From assembly GCA_041918675.1 (NCBI GenBank), contig JAYRVF010000009.1:111622-175621 (forward strand): a DNA stretch of 64,000 bases. The letters run 5' to 3'. The first letter of the stretch is position 1. Each line of letters starts with the position of its first letter. The notes under the pieces are model-generated. The model saw nothing but the letters and a program-made list of their open reading frames with translations, was not told the DNA's origin and made no database searches. The translations under genes were made by a program, and so were the position numbers. Origin of the DNA: SCUB01 sp041918675 (GTDB lineage: Bacteria > Pseudomonadota > Alphaproteobacteria > Rhizobiales > Xanthobacteraceae). Of this stretch, positions 1 to 17,673 are shown piece after piece.

Positions 1-3626
<3,626 letters not shown>

Positions 3627-3710
3627 AATGATTGAAGCGGGGCTCCGGGCCGATCGCCCGGGGCAACGGCGATCGGAAACGACTTGCGACCGATCGAGAT
3701 ACATCGGAAG

Positions 3711-3738
3711 AGGCCGTCCAACATCGGACGGCCTTTTT
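3711..3738 (+). terminator. Rho-independent terminator of the rpoBC operon
   Basis: A perfect 9-bp stem (aggccgtcc / ggacggcct) with a 6-nt loop is followed directly by a T run. It lies 85 bp after the rpoC stop. It separates rpoC from the next gene and argues against the next gene starting upstream of it. The rest of 3739-3945 shows a weaker imperfect hairpin followed by Ts near 3813-3839 and no gene. Confidence 0.9.
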
Positions 3739-3945
3739 CGTTTCTCCGGCGCGGCGTTAGGGGATACCGCCGAGCGTGCGCCTTTTTGCGAGGCATTCCT
3801 AACTAAGGTCGAAATTCGGCTTCGCCGGAAATCTTTTTCGGCTCCGCGCGAGCGTGCAAAATCTGTTCATCTTCCCTTCAGGTCAAAAGTTGCTTTTCAA
3901 GGACGGAAAATAGGCCCATTTCGCGGGCTGGTCGGGAAAAATCAC

Positions 3946-6000
3946 ATGGTTGAATTGGCAATTGTCGGCGGCGGTCCCGGGGGCCTGATGGCGGCCTGGT
4001 ATCTGCGCAAGAAGCTGCCGGGCCTTTGCAAGGTGACGATCTTCGAAGCCTCCGACCGAGTCGGCGGCAAGATCGTCACGCGCACCTTCGACACCGCGCC
4101 GGCGATGTACGAGGCGGGCGTCGCCGAGCTCTATGACTACTCGATGATCGGTCCCGATCCGCTGCGCGAACTGGTGCAGCATTTCGGTTTCCAGACCATC
4201 CCGATGGACGCCGAGCAGGTGGTCATGGATGGCGAGCTGCTCGACGACGTTCCGGGCATGCGTCGCAAATACGGAGCCAAGACAGCGGCGGCGATCGAGG
4301 CCTTCCGCGAGCGCTGCACCGAGGTGATGACGCCGGCGCAATATTACGAGGGCGTCGGCGCGCAGGACAACGAGCATCCCTGGGCCTTCGTCAAATGCGA
4401 GGACCTGCTCGATCGGGAAGTGCCGGACCCGGTCGCCAAGCGCTTCTTCAAGGTGATGGCGCGCTCCGACATCGCCACCGAAAGCCATCTCACCAACGGA
4501 CTCAACGCGCTCAAGAACTTCCTGATGGATATCGACGGCTATATCGGCCTTTATTCCATCCAGAACGGCAACGAAAAGCTGATCGAGGGCCTGCTGTCGG
4601 AGATCGACGCCAAGATCGAGCTCAATCATCGCGTCATCAAGGTCGGCAAGAACGATCGCGGCCGCTACAGCATCAACATGATGAACGGCAAGGGGCCGGA
4701 GACGCGCGATTTCGACATCGTGCTGATGTGCCTGCCGCACAACTGGCTCGCCACGGTCCAGTGGGAAGGCGAGAAGCTGCGCAAGGCGATGGTCAAGCAC
4801 GTCGCCTATTTCGACCGCCCGGCGCACTACCTGCGCGTCGCGGTGCTGTTCGACAAGCCGTTCTGGGGCGACAAGGTTCCCGGTTCCTGGTTCATGTCCG
4901 AGACGTTCGGCGGCTGCTGCGTCTATGTCGAGGGATCGCGCCACGACGTCGGCAAATACGGCGTGCTCAATTGGCTGATCCCGGGCGCGGACGCGCTGGC
5001 GTTTTCCAACGTCCCGGACGATCAGCTCATCGAGCTGGCGCTGAAATCGCTGCCGGCCGAGCTCGGCGACGCGCGCGAGCATTTCCTCGAGGGCAAGGTG
5101 CATCGCTGGATGTCGTCGGTGAACGCGATCCCCGGCGGGTTGCCGGTGCGCGACGTGCTCACCAATCACCGGCCGGAACCCAAGGAGCATCCGGGCTTCG
5201 TGGTGGTCGGCGACTATCTGTTCGACTCGACGCTGAACGGGCTGCTCGATTCCTCCGACGCCGCCACCGACATCGTCGTTACCGAACTGATGCGGCTGCG
5301 CCGCGCCGAGGCGACCGGCGGCCAGCCCGAGCGCATCGACCGCGACTATTTCGACAATTATCGCAATGTCGGTCCCTACGCCGACTCCTGGCGGCAATTC
5401 TCCGACCCGGACTATCTCGTCGACCTGATCGAGTTGATGTGGCAGGCGAAGCCGCCATACCGGCTGCTGGTCGCGGGCTCGGCGAGCGGGGAACTGGTCG
5501 GGGCGCTGCGCGAGCGCGGCATCGATGCCTGGGGCGTCGAGAACAACCGCGCCATCCACGCCAAGACGCCCAAGCATCTTCGCAAGTATAACAAGCTCGG
5601 ATCGGTCACCGATCTGCCGTTCAAGAGCGGGCGCTTCGATTTCGTCTACGAGACGAGCCTCTGCCACGTTCAGGAAACGCGGGTGAAGCGCGCCATCCGC
5701 GAGCTGCACCGCGTCTGTTCGCGCGGCCTGGTGTTCGGCTCGGTCACCAGCGATCTGTCGGCGCGCCTGATCGACAAATACGATCTGTTGCGCGGCGTGC
5801 GCAAGCTCGGGACGTGGTGGGAATGGTCCGAGCTGTTCTTCGCCAACGGCTTCGATCTGTCGATGAACCGCGCCGATTCGCTCGCCGCGGTGTGGGAGCG
5901 CACGCTGGCGGCCAAGAAGGGGCCGGGCGAATGGTTCGACGACGCCGAGAGCCTGCGCTATTCCTTCTTCGACAAGGTCAGCGACGACGAGGACGGATGA
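3946..6000 (+). CDS. Flavin amine oxidase-like protein fused to a class I SAM methyltransferase
   Basis: 684 residues from ATG 3946. The open frame extends to 3628, but that stretch contains the rpoC terminator, so the ATG just before MVELAIVGGG is preferred. Residues 8-13 are GGGPGG, a dinucleotide (FAD) binding turn, followed by an acidic strand end (TIFEASDRVGGK), as in flavin amine oxidases. That domain ends near residue 455 with the typical C-terminal FAD signature (VVVGDYLFDSTLNGLLDS). A second domain begins near 466. LLVAGSASGELVGAL at 507-521 resembles methyltransferase motif I with an atypical GSASG loop, followed by an acidic GVENN and a motif IV-like GRFDFVYETSLCHV. Predicted cytosolic; substrate unknown. 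The fusion suggests two consecutive steps on one substrate (inference). It is followed by an ABC exporter 132 bp downstream on the same strand. Confidence 0.8.
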   Translation: MVELAIVGGGPGGLMAAWYLRKKLPGLCKVTIFEASDRVGGKIVTRTFDTAPAMYEAGVAELYDYSMIGPDPLRELVQHFGFQTIPMDAEQVVMDGELLDDVPGMRRKYGAKTAAAIEAFRERCTEVMTPAQYYEGVGAQDNEHPWAFVKCEDLLDREVPDPVAKRFFKVMARSDIATESHLTNGLNALKNFLMDIDGYIGLYSIQNGNEKLIEGLLSEIDAKIELNHRVIKVGKNDRGRYSINMMNGKGPETRDFDIVLMCLPHNWLATVQWEGEKLRKAMVKHVAYFDRPAHYLRVAVLFDKPFWGDKVPGSWFMSETFGGCCVYVEGSRHDVGKYGVLNWLIPGADALAFSNVPDDQLIELALKSLPAELGDAREHFLEGKVHRWMSSVNAIPGGLPVRDVLTNHRPEPKEHPGFVVVGDYLFDSTLNGLLDSSDAATDIVVTELMRLRRAEATGGQPERIDRDYFDNYRNVGPYADSWRQFSDPDYLVDLIELMWQAKPPYRLLVAGSASGELVGALRERGIDAWGVENNRAIHAKTPKHLRKYNKLGSVTDLPFKSGRFDFVYETSLCHVQETRVKRAIRELHRVCSRGLVFGSVTSDLSARLIDKYDLLRGVRKLGTWWEWSELFFANGFDLSMNRADSLAAVWERTLAAKKGPGEWFDDAESLRYSFFDKVSDDEDG

Positions 6001-6132
6001 GCCCCGCCATGCGTCGCGTCAGCCTGGGCTCGCGCCGCGGTGGCCGCGCGAGCGGTTTCATGTCGCAAGGCATGTCCCAATGCATGTCTCGATGCTCGAC
6101 GTCGCGCGCACGCTTAATACCGATTGACGGCC

Positions 6133-8142
<2,010 letters not shown>

Positions 8143-8212
8143 TCGCGCGCCGAGAACGCGCGCAAACGGCTGATTTGCCGCGTTTTCCGGGCTCGCTCGG
8201 GCCGCTTATGCC

Positions 8213-8241
8213 TTGACTTGGGTGCGGCGCGTCAGTACAAG
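8213..8241 (+). promoter_or_regulatory. Probable sigma-70-type promoter of the str operon
   Basis: TTGACT at 8213-8218 and TACAAG at 8236-8241 are separated by 17 bp. This is the best promoter match in the 523-bp gap between the exporter and rpsL. It implies a leader of about 420 nt. Confidence 0.5.
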
Positions 8242-8665
8242 GCGCGAACTTTGCGGCAGGCGGTGAGCATCGCTTAGTCGGAACGGCATCCCGGTAGTCG
8301 ATTAAGACATTGAGATTTAACGTCTTTTTGTCGATCGGCGAGGGTTCGGGCCTCGACAAATCCTGCTCAGACGCTGTCGCTTGAAGCCAGGCAATGCCAG
8401 GAACGACACCCGATCGCCAAGGATCGGGTTTCGGGTGCATGACCGTCGCAATGGCCGCATCGGCCGCGCGGTGGTCCTCTGTGGCGATCAAGCGCTTCCC
8501 ACCGGGAACGGTGGTTGGCGTGGTTTCGTTTTGCGCGATCGATAGCGCGCGGAGCGAAGCGGCCGGGACATCAATTCGGGGTCGCCCGCATCCGCTCCGG
8601 ATGGGGACGACGCCAGGGGCGAAAGGCGGCCCGAGGGCCGCGACAGGCAAGGACAAAGGCCAACG
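8242..8665 (+). other. Long untranslated leader upstream of rpsL
   Basis: About 420 bp with no convincing gene. It contains a weak hairpin (AAGAC at 8304-8308 pairing with GTCTT at 8322-8326) followed by five Ts, which could be an attenuator, and many GATC/CGATCG words. Reading frames on both strands here lack family features. The rpsL ribosome binding site (aaggacaaagg) ends the segment. Confidence 0.35.
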
Positions 8666-9037
8666 ATGCCGACGATCAATCAGCTGATCGCGAATCCGCG
8701 AACGGTTCAGAAGGCGCGCAAGAAGGTGCCGGCGCTGCAGCAGAGTCCGCAGAAGCGGGGCGTGTGCACGCGCGTCTACACCACGACCCCGAAGAAGCCG
8801 AACTCGGCGCTGCGCAAGGTCGCCAAGGTGCGCCTAACCAACGGCTTCGAGGTGATCGGCTACATCCCGGGCGAGGGCCATAACCTGCAGGAGCACTCGG
8901 TGGTGATGATCCGCGGCGGCCGCGTCAAGGACCTGCCCGGCGTGCGCTACCACATCCTGCGCGGCGTGCTCGACACCCAGGGCGTCAAGAACCGCAAGCA
9001 GCGCCGTTCGAAATACGGCGCGAAGCGGCCGAAGTAA
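8666..9037 (+). CDS. rpsL: 30S ribosomal protein S12
   Basis: 123 residues, the normal length. S12 sits at the decoding centre of the 30S subunit and controls accuracy. The conserved core TPKKPNSALRKVAKVRL is present. Lys43 and Lys88, the positions mutated in classical streptomycin resistance, are both lysine, so the gene predicts the sensitive state. Asp89, the residue methylthiolated by RimO in other bacteria, is present. First gene of the str operon, followed by rpsG after 18 bp. Confidence 0.98.
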   Translation: MPTINQLIANPRTVQKARKKVPALQQSPQKRGVCTRVYTTTPKKPNSALRKVAKVRLTNGFEVIGYIPGEGHNLQEHSVVMIRGGRVKDLPGVRYHILRGVLDTQGVKNRKQRRSKYGAKRPK

Positions 9038-9055
9038 CCGGAGGAGGGCAGAAAC

Positions 9056-9526
9056 ATGTCGCGTCGCCATTCCGCCGAGAAGCGCGAGGTTCTTCCCGAT
9101 CCGAAGTTCGGGAACATCGTCGTCACCAAGTTCATGAACTCGATCATGTACGCGGGCAAGAAGTCGGCCGCCGAGACCATCGTCTACGGCGCGTTCTCGA
9201 TCATCGAGGGCAAGACCAAGCAGAATCCGCTGTCGGTGTTCGAGCAGGCGCTCGACAATGTGATGCCGACGATCGAGGTGCGCTCCCGTCGCGTCGGCGG
9301 CGCCACCTATCAGGTTCCGGTCGAGGTCCGTGTCAGCCGCCGGCAAGCGCTCGGCATTCGCTGGATCATCTCGGCCGCGCGCGGCCGCAACGAAAAGACG
9401 ATGACGGAGCGGCTCTCCGCCGAGCTGCTCGACGCGTCGAACAACCGGGGTAACGCCGTCAAGAAGCGTGAAGACACGCACAAGATGGCCGAGGCCAACC
9501 GGGCCTTCTCGCATTACCGCTGGTAA
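9056..9526 (+). CDS. rpsG: 30S ribosomal protein S7
   Basis: 156 residues. S7 nucleates assembly of the 30S head and contacts the E site. It starts MSRRHSAEKREVLPDPKFG and contains the family core SVFEQALDNVMPTIEVRSRRVGGATYQVP. A strong Shine-Dalgarno (ggaggagg) lies just before the ATG. Second gene of the str operon, 28 bp before fusA. Confidence 0.98.
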   Translation: MSRRHSAEKREVLPDPKFGNIVVTKFMNSIMYAGKKSAAETIVYGAFSIIEGKTKQNPLSVFEQALDNVMPTIEVRSRRVGGATYQVPVEVRVSRRQALGIRWIISAARGRNEKTMTERLSAELLDASNNRGNAVKKREDTHKMAEANRAFSHYRW

Positions 9527-9554
9527 CGGCCCGCAAGGACACGAGGAATTCCCC

Positions 9555-11627
<2,073 letters not shown>

Positions 11628-11631
11628 TTGT

Positions 11632-11649
11632 TTTCGACGGCTGTCGAAA
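11632..11649 (+). other. Short hairpin between fusA and tuf
   Basis: A 7-bp inverted repeat (TTTCGAC / GTCGAAA) with a 4-nt loop lies in the 39-bp fusA-tuf gap. No T run follows, so it is not a classical terminator; an mRNA processing or stability element is possible. Confidence 0.4.
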
Positions 11650-11666
11650 CTTGAACGGAGAGTGTC

Positions 11667-12857
<1,191 letters not shown>

Positions 12858-12872
12858 ACGCGAACTATCCGT

Positions 12873-12952
12873 CGTCATGCCCGGCCTCGCGCCGGGCATC
12901 CACGACTTTCCAGAACCAGGGCGTGGATGGCCGGAACAAGTCCGGCCATGAC
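12873..12952. repeat. REP-like palindromic intergenic element (tuf-rpsJ)
   Basis: Two nested hairpins (GCCCGGC ctc GCGCCGGGC and GGCCGGA acaag TCCGGCC) are flanked by outer complementary ends: GTCATG at the left against CATGAC at the right, and CATCCACG against CGTGGATG inside. I recognise this GTCATG...CATGAC layout as a dispersed repeat common in Hyphomicrobiales. A related copy is seen at 27464-27495. Confidence 0.65.
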
Positions 12953-12972
12953 AGAAAGCCGAGATAGAAACA

Positions 12973-13281
12973 ATGAACGGTCAAAACATTCGCATCCGTC
13001 TCAAGGCGTTCGACCATCGCATTCTCGATACGTCGACGCGGGAGATCGTGAACACGGCCAAGCGGACGGGCGCGCAGGTTCGCGGGCCGATCCCGCTGCC
13101 GACCCGGATCGAGAAGTTCACCGTTAATCGTTCGCCGCATGTCGACAAGAAGAGCCGCGAGCAGTTCGAAATGCGCACGCACAAGCGGCTGCTCGACATC
13201 GTTGATCCGACGCCGCAGACCGTCGACGCGCTGATGAAGCTCGATCTCGCCGCCGGTGTCGACGTCGAGATCAAGCTGTAA
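12973..13281 (+). CDS. rpsJ: 30S ribosomal protein S10
   Basis: 102 residues. S10 is a 30S head protein and, in transcription, the NusE partner of NusB. It starts [19 protein letters not shown] and contains [31 protein letters not shown] (core motif, split here only by reading). First gene of the S10 cluster, 32 bp before rplC. Confidence 0.97.
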
Positions 13282-13313
13282 CTGGTTATTCAGAGAGAAC
13301 AGGAAGCATCACG

Positions 13314-14030
13314 ATGCGTTCCGGAGTGGTCGCACAGAAAGTCGGGATGACGCGGGTGTTCACGGACGCCGGCGAGCACATCCCCGTGACCGTGCTCAAG
13401 CTGAGCAATTGCCAGGTGCTGGCTCACCGCACCAAGGACAAGAACGGTTACGTCGCTCTGCAGCTTGGCTCGGGCGCGCGCAAGCCCGCCAACACGCCCA
13501 AGGCCGAACGCGGTCATTTCGCGGTCGCCAAGGTCGAGCCCAAGCGCAAACTCACCGAGTTCCGCGTCAGCGAGGACGGGCTGATTCCGGTCGGCGCCGA
13601 AATCCAGGCCGATCACTTCGTCGTCGGCCAGTTCGTCGACGTGACCGGCACGACCATCGGCAAGGGTTTCGCCGGCGGCATGAAGCGTTGGAACTTCGGC
13701 GGCTTGCGCGCCACCCACGGCGTGTCGATCTCGCACCGCTCGATCGGTTCGACCGGCGGCCGTCAGGATCCGGGCAAGACGTTCAAGAACAAGAAGATGC
13801 CCGGCCAGATGGGCGTCGAGCGCGTGACGACGCTCAACTTGCGCGTCGTCCAGACCGACGTAGCGCGCGGCCTCATCCTGGTCGAGGGCGCCGTTCCCGG
13901 CGCCAAGGGCGGCTGGATCACCGTGCGCGACGCGGTGAAGAAGTCGCTGCCGAAGGAGGCGCCGAAGCCCGGCAAGTTCCGCCTGCCGGATGGCGGCGCG
14001 GAAGCTCCGGCGCAAGGGGAGAGTGCGTGA
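13314..14030 (+). CDS. rplC: 50S ribosomal protein L3
   Basis: 238 residues, about 30 longer than in E. coli because of a Pro/Gly/Ala-rich C-terminal extension after the core. L3 initiates 50S assembly and reaches toward the peptidyl transferase centre. The central loop GFAGGMKRWNFGG and the KNKKMPGQMG motif are present. The stop codon overlaps the rplD start (TGATG), so the two are translationally coupled. Confidence 0.97.
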   Translation: MRSGVVAQKVGMTRVFTDAGEHIPVTVLKLSNCQVLAHRTKDKNGYVALQLGSGARKPANTPKAERGHFAVAKVEPKRKLTEFRVSEDGLIPVGAEIQADHFVVGQFVDVTGTTIGKGFAGGMKRWNFGGLRATHGVSISHRSIGSTGGRQDPGKTFKNKKMPGQMGVERVTTLNLRVVQTDVARGLILVEGAVPGAKGGWITVRDAVKKSLPKEAPKPGKFRLPDGGAEAPAQGESA

Positions 14031-14650
14031 TGGAACTCAAAGTCACCACCCTCGAAGGCGGGGCCGCGGGTTCGGTCATGCTGTCCGACGCGATCTTCGG
14101 CCTCGAACCGCGCGCCGACATCATCCAGCGCTGCGTGATCTGGCAGCTCGCCAAGCGCCAGGCCGGCACGCATAAGGCCAAGGGCCGCGCCGAAATCTGG
14201 CGCACCGGCAAGAAGATGTACAAGCAGAAGGGCACCGGCGGGGCGCGTCACGGCTCGGCCCGCGTGCCGCAGTTCCGCGGTGGCGGCCGCGCCTTCGGTC
14301 CGGTTCCGCGTTCCCACGCGATCGACCTGCCCAAGAAGGTGCGCGCGCTCGCGCTCAGGCACGCGCTGTCGGCCAAGGCCAAGGACGGCGGCATCATCGT
14401 CATCGAGACAGCCTCGGTGAAGCAGGCCAAGACCAAGCTCGTCGCCGCGGCGCTGGAGAAGCTCGGCTTCAACAACGCGCTGATCGTGGATGGGGCCGAG
14501 GTCGACGCCGGCTTCAGCGCGGCGGCCCGCAACATTCCCAATATCGACGTGCTGCCGGTTCAGGGCATCAACGTCTATGACATCCTGCGCCGCAAGACCC
14601 TGGTGCTGACCAAGGCGGCGGTCGATGCGTTGGAGGCGCGATTCAAATGA
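14030..14650 (+). CDS. rplD: 50S ribosomal protein L4
   Basis: 206 residues from ATG 14030, which shares one base with the rplC stop. The frame is open upstream but that part lies inside rplC. L4 lines the peptide exit tunnel. The tunnel-loop region KQKGTGGARHGSARVPQFRGG is seen (given here in part: KGTGGARHGSARVPQFRGG). It overlaps rplW by 4 bp (ATGA). Confidence 0.97.
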   Translation: MELKVTTLEGGAAGSVMLSDAIFGLEPRADIIQRCVIWQLAKRQAGTHKAKGRAEIWRTGKKMYKQKGTGGARHGSARVPQFRGGGRAFGPVPRSHAIDLPKKVRALALRHALSAKAKDGGIIVIETASVKQAKTKLVAAALEKLGFNNALIVDGAEVDAGFSAAARNIPNIDVLPVQGINVYDILRRKTLVLTKAAVDALEARFK

Positions 14651-14946
14651 GCTCGACGGATCCGCGCCATTACGACGTGATCGTCGCGCCGGTGGTGACC
14701 GAGAAGGCGACGATGTCGTCGGAACAGAACCAGGTCGTGTTCAAGGTCTCGCCGAAGGCGACCAAGCCGCAGATCAAGGAAGCGGTCGAGAAGCTGTTCG
14801 ACGTCAAGGTCAAGAGCGTCAACACGCTGGTGCGCAAGGGCAAGATCAAGGGATTCAAGGGGACGTTCGGCCGCCAGTCGAACGTCAAGAAGGCGATCGT
14901 GACCCTCGAAGAGGGCCACCGCATCGACGTCACCACCGGATTGTAA
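14647..14946 (+). CDS. rplW: 50S ribosomal protein L23
   Basis: 99 residues. L23 is at the tunnel exit and is the docking site for trigger factor and SRP. The family start (HYDVIVAPVVTEKAT) and VNTLVRKGKIKGFKG are present. It overlaps rplD by 4 bp and precedes rplB by 15 bp. Confidence 0.97.
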   Translation: MSSTDPRHYDVIVAPVVTEKATMSSEQNQVVFKVSPKATKPQIKEAVEKLFDVKVKSVNTLVRKGKIKGFKGTFGRQSNVKKAIVTLEEGHRIDVTTGL

Positions 14947-14961
14947 GGGCGGGCAACGACG

Positions 14962-15798
14962 ATGGCATTGAAGAGTTACAATCCCACGACGCCAGGACAG
15001 CGCCAGCTCGTCCTCGTCGACCGCTCGACGCTCTACAAGGGCAAGCCGGTGAAGGCGCTCACCGAGGGCAAGAACTCGAGCGGCGGCCGCAACGCCAACG
15101 GCCGCGTCACCGTGCGCTTCCGCGGCGGCGGCCACAAGCGGGCCTACCGCAAGGTCGACTTCAAACGCGGCAAGGTCGATATGCCGGCCAAGGTCGAGCG
15201 CATCGAATACGATCCCAACCGCACCGCCTTCATCGCGCTGATCAAATACGAGGACGGCGAGCTCGCTTATATCCTCGCCCCGCAGCGCCTGGCCGTTGGC
15301 GACAGCGTGATCGCCGGCGCCCATGTCGACGTGAAGCCGGGCAACGCCATGCCGCTCGGCAACATGCCGGTCGGCACCATCGTTCACAATATCGAGCTCA
15401 AGATCGGCAAGGGCGGGCAGATCGCGCGTTCGGCCGGCACCTACGCCCAGATCGTCGGCCGCGACCAGGAATACGTCATCGTTCGCCTGAATTCGGGCGA
15501 GCAGCGCCTGGTCAACAGCCGCTGCATGGGCACGATCGGCGCGGTGTCGAACCCGGACAACATGAACGTTTCGATCGGCAAGGCCGGCCGCAAGCGTTGG
15601 ATGGGCAAGCGTCCGCACAACCGCGGCGTCGCCATGAACCCGATCGACCATCCGCACGGCGGCGGCGAGGGTCGCACCTCGGGCGGTCGTCACCCGGTCA
15701 CGCCCTGGGGCTTCCCCACCAAGGGCAAGAAGACCCGCAAGAACAAGTCGACCACCAAATTCATCGTTTCCAGCCGCCACGCGCGGAAGAAGAAGTAA
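14962..15798 (+). CDS. rplB: 50S ribosomal protein L2
   Basis: 278 residues. L2 is a core 50S protein near the peptidyl transferase centre. The strongly conserved DHPHGGGEGRTSGGRHPVTP segment, which carries the functionally important histidine, is present near the C-terminus, followed by the basic tail RHARKKK. It lies 12 bp before rpsS. Confidence 0.98.
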   Translation: MALKSYNPTTPGQRQLVLVDRSTLYKGKPVKALTEGKNSSGGRNANGRVTVRFRGGGHKRAYRKVDFKRGKVDMPAKVERIEYDPNRTAFIALIKYEDGELAYILAPQRLAVGDSVIAGAHVDVKPGNAMPLGNMPVGTIVHNIELKIGKGGQIARSAGTYAQIVGRDQEYVIVRLNSGEQRLVNSRCMGTIGAVSNPDNMNVSIGKAGRKRWMGKRPHNRGVAMNPIDHPHGGGEGRTSGGRHPVTPWGFPTKGKKTRKNKSTTKFIVSSRHARKKK

Positions 15799-15810
15799 GG
15801 ACGGGGCGTC

Positions 15811-16089
15811 ATGGTTCGTTCGGTTTGGAAGGGCCCGTTTGTCGAGGGCTCCCTGCTCAAGAAGGCGGAGGCCTCGCGCTCGTCCGGTCGGCACGACGTC
15901 ATCAAGACGTGGAGCCGCCGCTCGACCATTCTGCCGCAATTCGTCGGCCTGACATTCGGCGTCTACAACGGCCAGAAGCACGTCCCCGTGATGGTCACCG
16001 AGGAAATGGTCGGTCACAAGTTCGGCGAATTCTCGCCGACGCGCACGTTCCACGGCCACTCGGGCGACAAGAAAGCCAAGAAGGCGTGA
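15811..16089 (+). CDS. rpsS: 30S ribosomal protein S19
   Basis: 92 residues. S19 binds the head of 16S rRNA with S13. It starts MVRSVWKGPFVEGSLLKKAE and contains IKTWSRRSTILPQFVGLTFG and the C-terminal GHKFGEFSPTRTFHGHSGDK. Complete and in the standard place between rplB and rplV. Confidence 0.97.
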   Translation: MVRSVWKGPFVEGSLLKKAEASRSSGRHDVIKTWSRRSTILPQFVGLTFGVYNGQKHVPVMVTEEMVGHKFGEFSPTRTFHGHSGDKKAKKA

Positions 16090-16099
16090 GGATCGACAG

Positions 16100-16486
16100 A
16101 TGAGCAAACCCAAGCGCGAACGGCGTCTCGCCGATAACGAGGCCAAGGCTGTCGCCCGGATGCTCCGGATCAGCCCGCAGAAGCTCAATCTGGTCGCGGC
16201 GTTGATCCGCGGCAAGAAGGTGGCGAGCGCGCTCGCCGACCTGCAGTTCTCGCGCAAGCGCGTCGCCGGCGACGTCAAGAAGTGCCTGGAATCGGCGATC
16301 GCCAACGCCGAAAACAACCACGACCTCGACGTCGACGATCTGATCGTCGCGGAGGCCCATGTCGGCAAGTCGGTCGTGATGAAGCGTTTCGCGCCGCGCG
16401 GCCGTGGCCGTTCGGGACGGATTTTCAAGCCATTCTCGCACCTGACGATCGTCGTTCGTCAGGTCGAGGTGAGCGCGTCGGCGTAA
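16100..16486 (+). CDS. rplV: 50S ribosomal protein L22
   Basis: 128 residues. L22 forms part of the exit tunnel together with L4. Core motifs RISPQKLNLVAALIRGKKV and KRFAPRGRGRSGRIFKPFSH are present; the second is the beta-hairpin that contacts the tunnel. An 18-bp gap leads to rpsC. Confidence 0.97.
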   Translation: MSKPKRERRLADNEAKAVARMLRISPQKLNLVAALIRGKKVASALADLQFSRKRVAGDVKKCLESAIANAENNHDLDVDDLIVAEAHVGKSVVMKRFAPRGRGRSGRIFKPFSHLTIVVRQVEVSASA

Positions 16487-16504
16487 GGCGCGCGGGAGAG
16501 GACG

Positions 16505-17203
16505 ATGGGTCAAAAAGTCAATCCGATCGGACTGCGCCTCGGCATCAACCGCACCTGGGATTCGCGGTGGTTCGCCGGCAAGAACGATTACAGCAGGCTG
16601 CTGCACGAGGACGTGAAGATCCGCGAGATGCTGCACAAGGAGCTCAAGCAGGCGGCCGTCGCCCGCATCGTGATCGAGCGCCCGCACAAGAAGTGCCGCG
16701 TGACGATCCATTCGGCCCGGCCCGGCGTCGTGATCGGCAAGAAGGGCGCCGACATCGACAAGCTGCGCCGCAAGGTCGCCGACATCACTTCCTCCGACGT
16801 GGTGCTCAACATCGTCGAAATCCGCAAGCCCGAGCTCGACGCCTCGCTGGTCGCCGAATCGATCGCCCAGCAGCTCGAGCGTCGCGTCGCCTTCCGTCGC
16901 GCCATGAAGCGCGCGGTGCAATCGGCGATGCGCCTGGGCGCCGAGGGCATCCGCATCAACTGCTCGGGCCGTCTCGGCGGCGCCGAAATCGCGCGCATGG
17001 AGTGGTACCGCGAGGGCCGCGTGCCGCTGCACACGCTGCGCGCCGACGTCGATTACGGCGTGGCGACCGCGTTCACCACCTTCGGCACCTGCGGCGTGAA
17101 GGTGTGGATCTTCAAGGGCGAGATTCTCGAGCACGATCCGATGGCGCAGGACAAGCGCATGGCCGAGGGCGGCGAGGGCCGTCCGCGCCGCGACGCCGCC
17201 TGA
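16505..17203 (+). CDS. rpsC: 30S ribosomal protein S3
   Basis: 232 residues. S3 is part of the mRNA entry site and has helicase activity. It starts MGQKVNPIGLRLGINRTWDS. The KH domain carries VVIGKKGADIDKLRRKV with the GxxG loop, and the C-terminal domain has RIEWYREGRVPLHT-like RMEWYREGRVPLHTL. Standard length; the next gene follows after 46 bp. Confidence 0.97.
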   Translation: MGQKVNPIGLRLGINRTWDSRWFAGKNDYSRLLHEDVKIREMLHKELKQAAVARIVIERPHKKCRVTIHSARPGVVIGKKGADIDKLRRKVADITSSDVVLNIVEIRKPELDASLVAESIAQQLERRVAFRRAMKRAVQSAMRLGAEGIRINCSGRLGGAEIARMEWYREGRVPLHTLRADVDYGVATAFTTFGTCGVKVWIFKGEILEHDPMAQDKRMAEGGEGRPRRDAA

Positions 17204-17249
17204 CCGACGACTGAACCGAAGCTAAAGGGCGCAAGCCAGGAATAGAACC

Positions 17250-17663
17250 ATGTTGCAACCGACGCGCACCAAGTTCCGCAAGGCGCATAAGGGCCGCATC
17301 CGCGGCGTCGCCACCAGCGGCGCCACGTTGGCGTTCGGCCAATACGGGCTGAAGGCCATGGCGCCCGAGCGCATCACGGCGCGGCAGATCGAGGCCGCCC
17401 GGCGCGCGCTGACGCGTCACATGAAGCGCGCCGGCCGTGTCTGGATCCGCGTGTTCCCGGACGTGCCGGTGTCGAAGAAGCCCGCCGAGGTTCGGATGGG
17501 CTCGGGCAAGGGCGCGCCGGAATTGTGGGTCGCCCGCGTCAAGCCGGGGCGGATCATTTTCGAAATCGACGGCGTGCCGGTCGGCCTCGCGCGCGAGGCG
17601 CTCGATCTGGCCGCCGCCAAGCTGCCGATCAAGACGCGCTTCGTCGCGCGCATCGCGGAGTAG
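17250..17663 (+). CDS. rplP: 50S ribosomal protein L16
   Basis: 137 residues. L16 helps position the A-site tRNA. It starts MLQPTRTKFRKAHKGRIRG and contains GLKAMAPERITARQIEAARR and the MGSGKGAPELWVARVKPG loop. Ten bases separate it from rpmC. Confidence 0.97.
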   Translation: MLQPTRTKFRKAHKGRIRGVATSGATLAFGQYGLKAMAPERITARQIEAARRALTRHMKRAGRVWIRVFPDVPVSKKPAEVRMGSGKGAPELWVARVKPGRIIFEIDGVPVGLAREALDLAAAKLPIKTRFVARIAE

Positions 17664-17673
17664 GGGAAGGGTC

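Noticed and set aside
3628..3945. N-terminal extension of the flavin oxidase gene to 3628
   Set aside because: It would run through the rpoC terminator and gives no family-like sequence before MVELAIVGGG.
3883..5709. Minus-strand frame of 608 codons
   Set aside because: Shadow of the oxidase-methyltransferase gene; composition is Asp/Arg/His-rich as expected for antisense of GC-rich codons.
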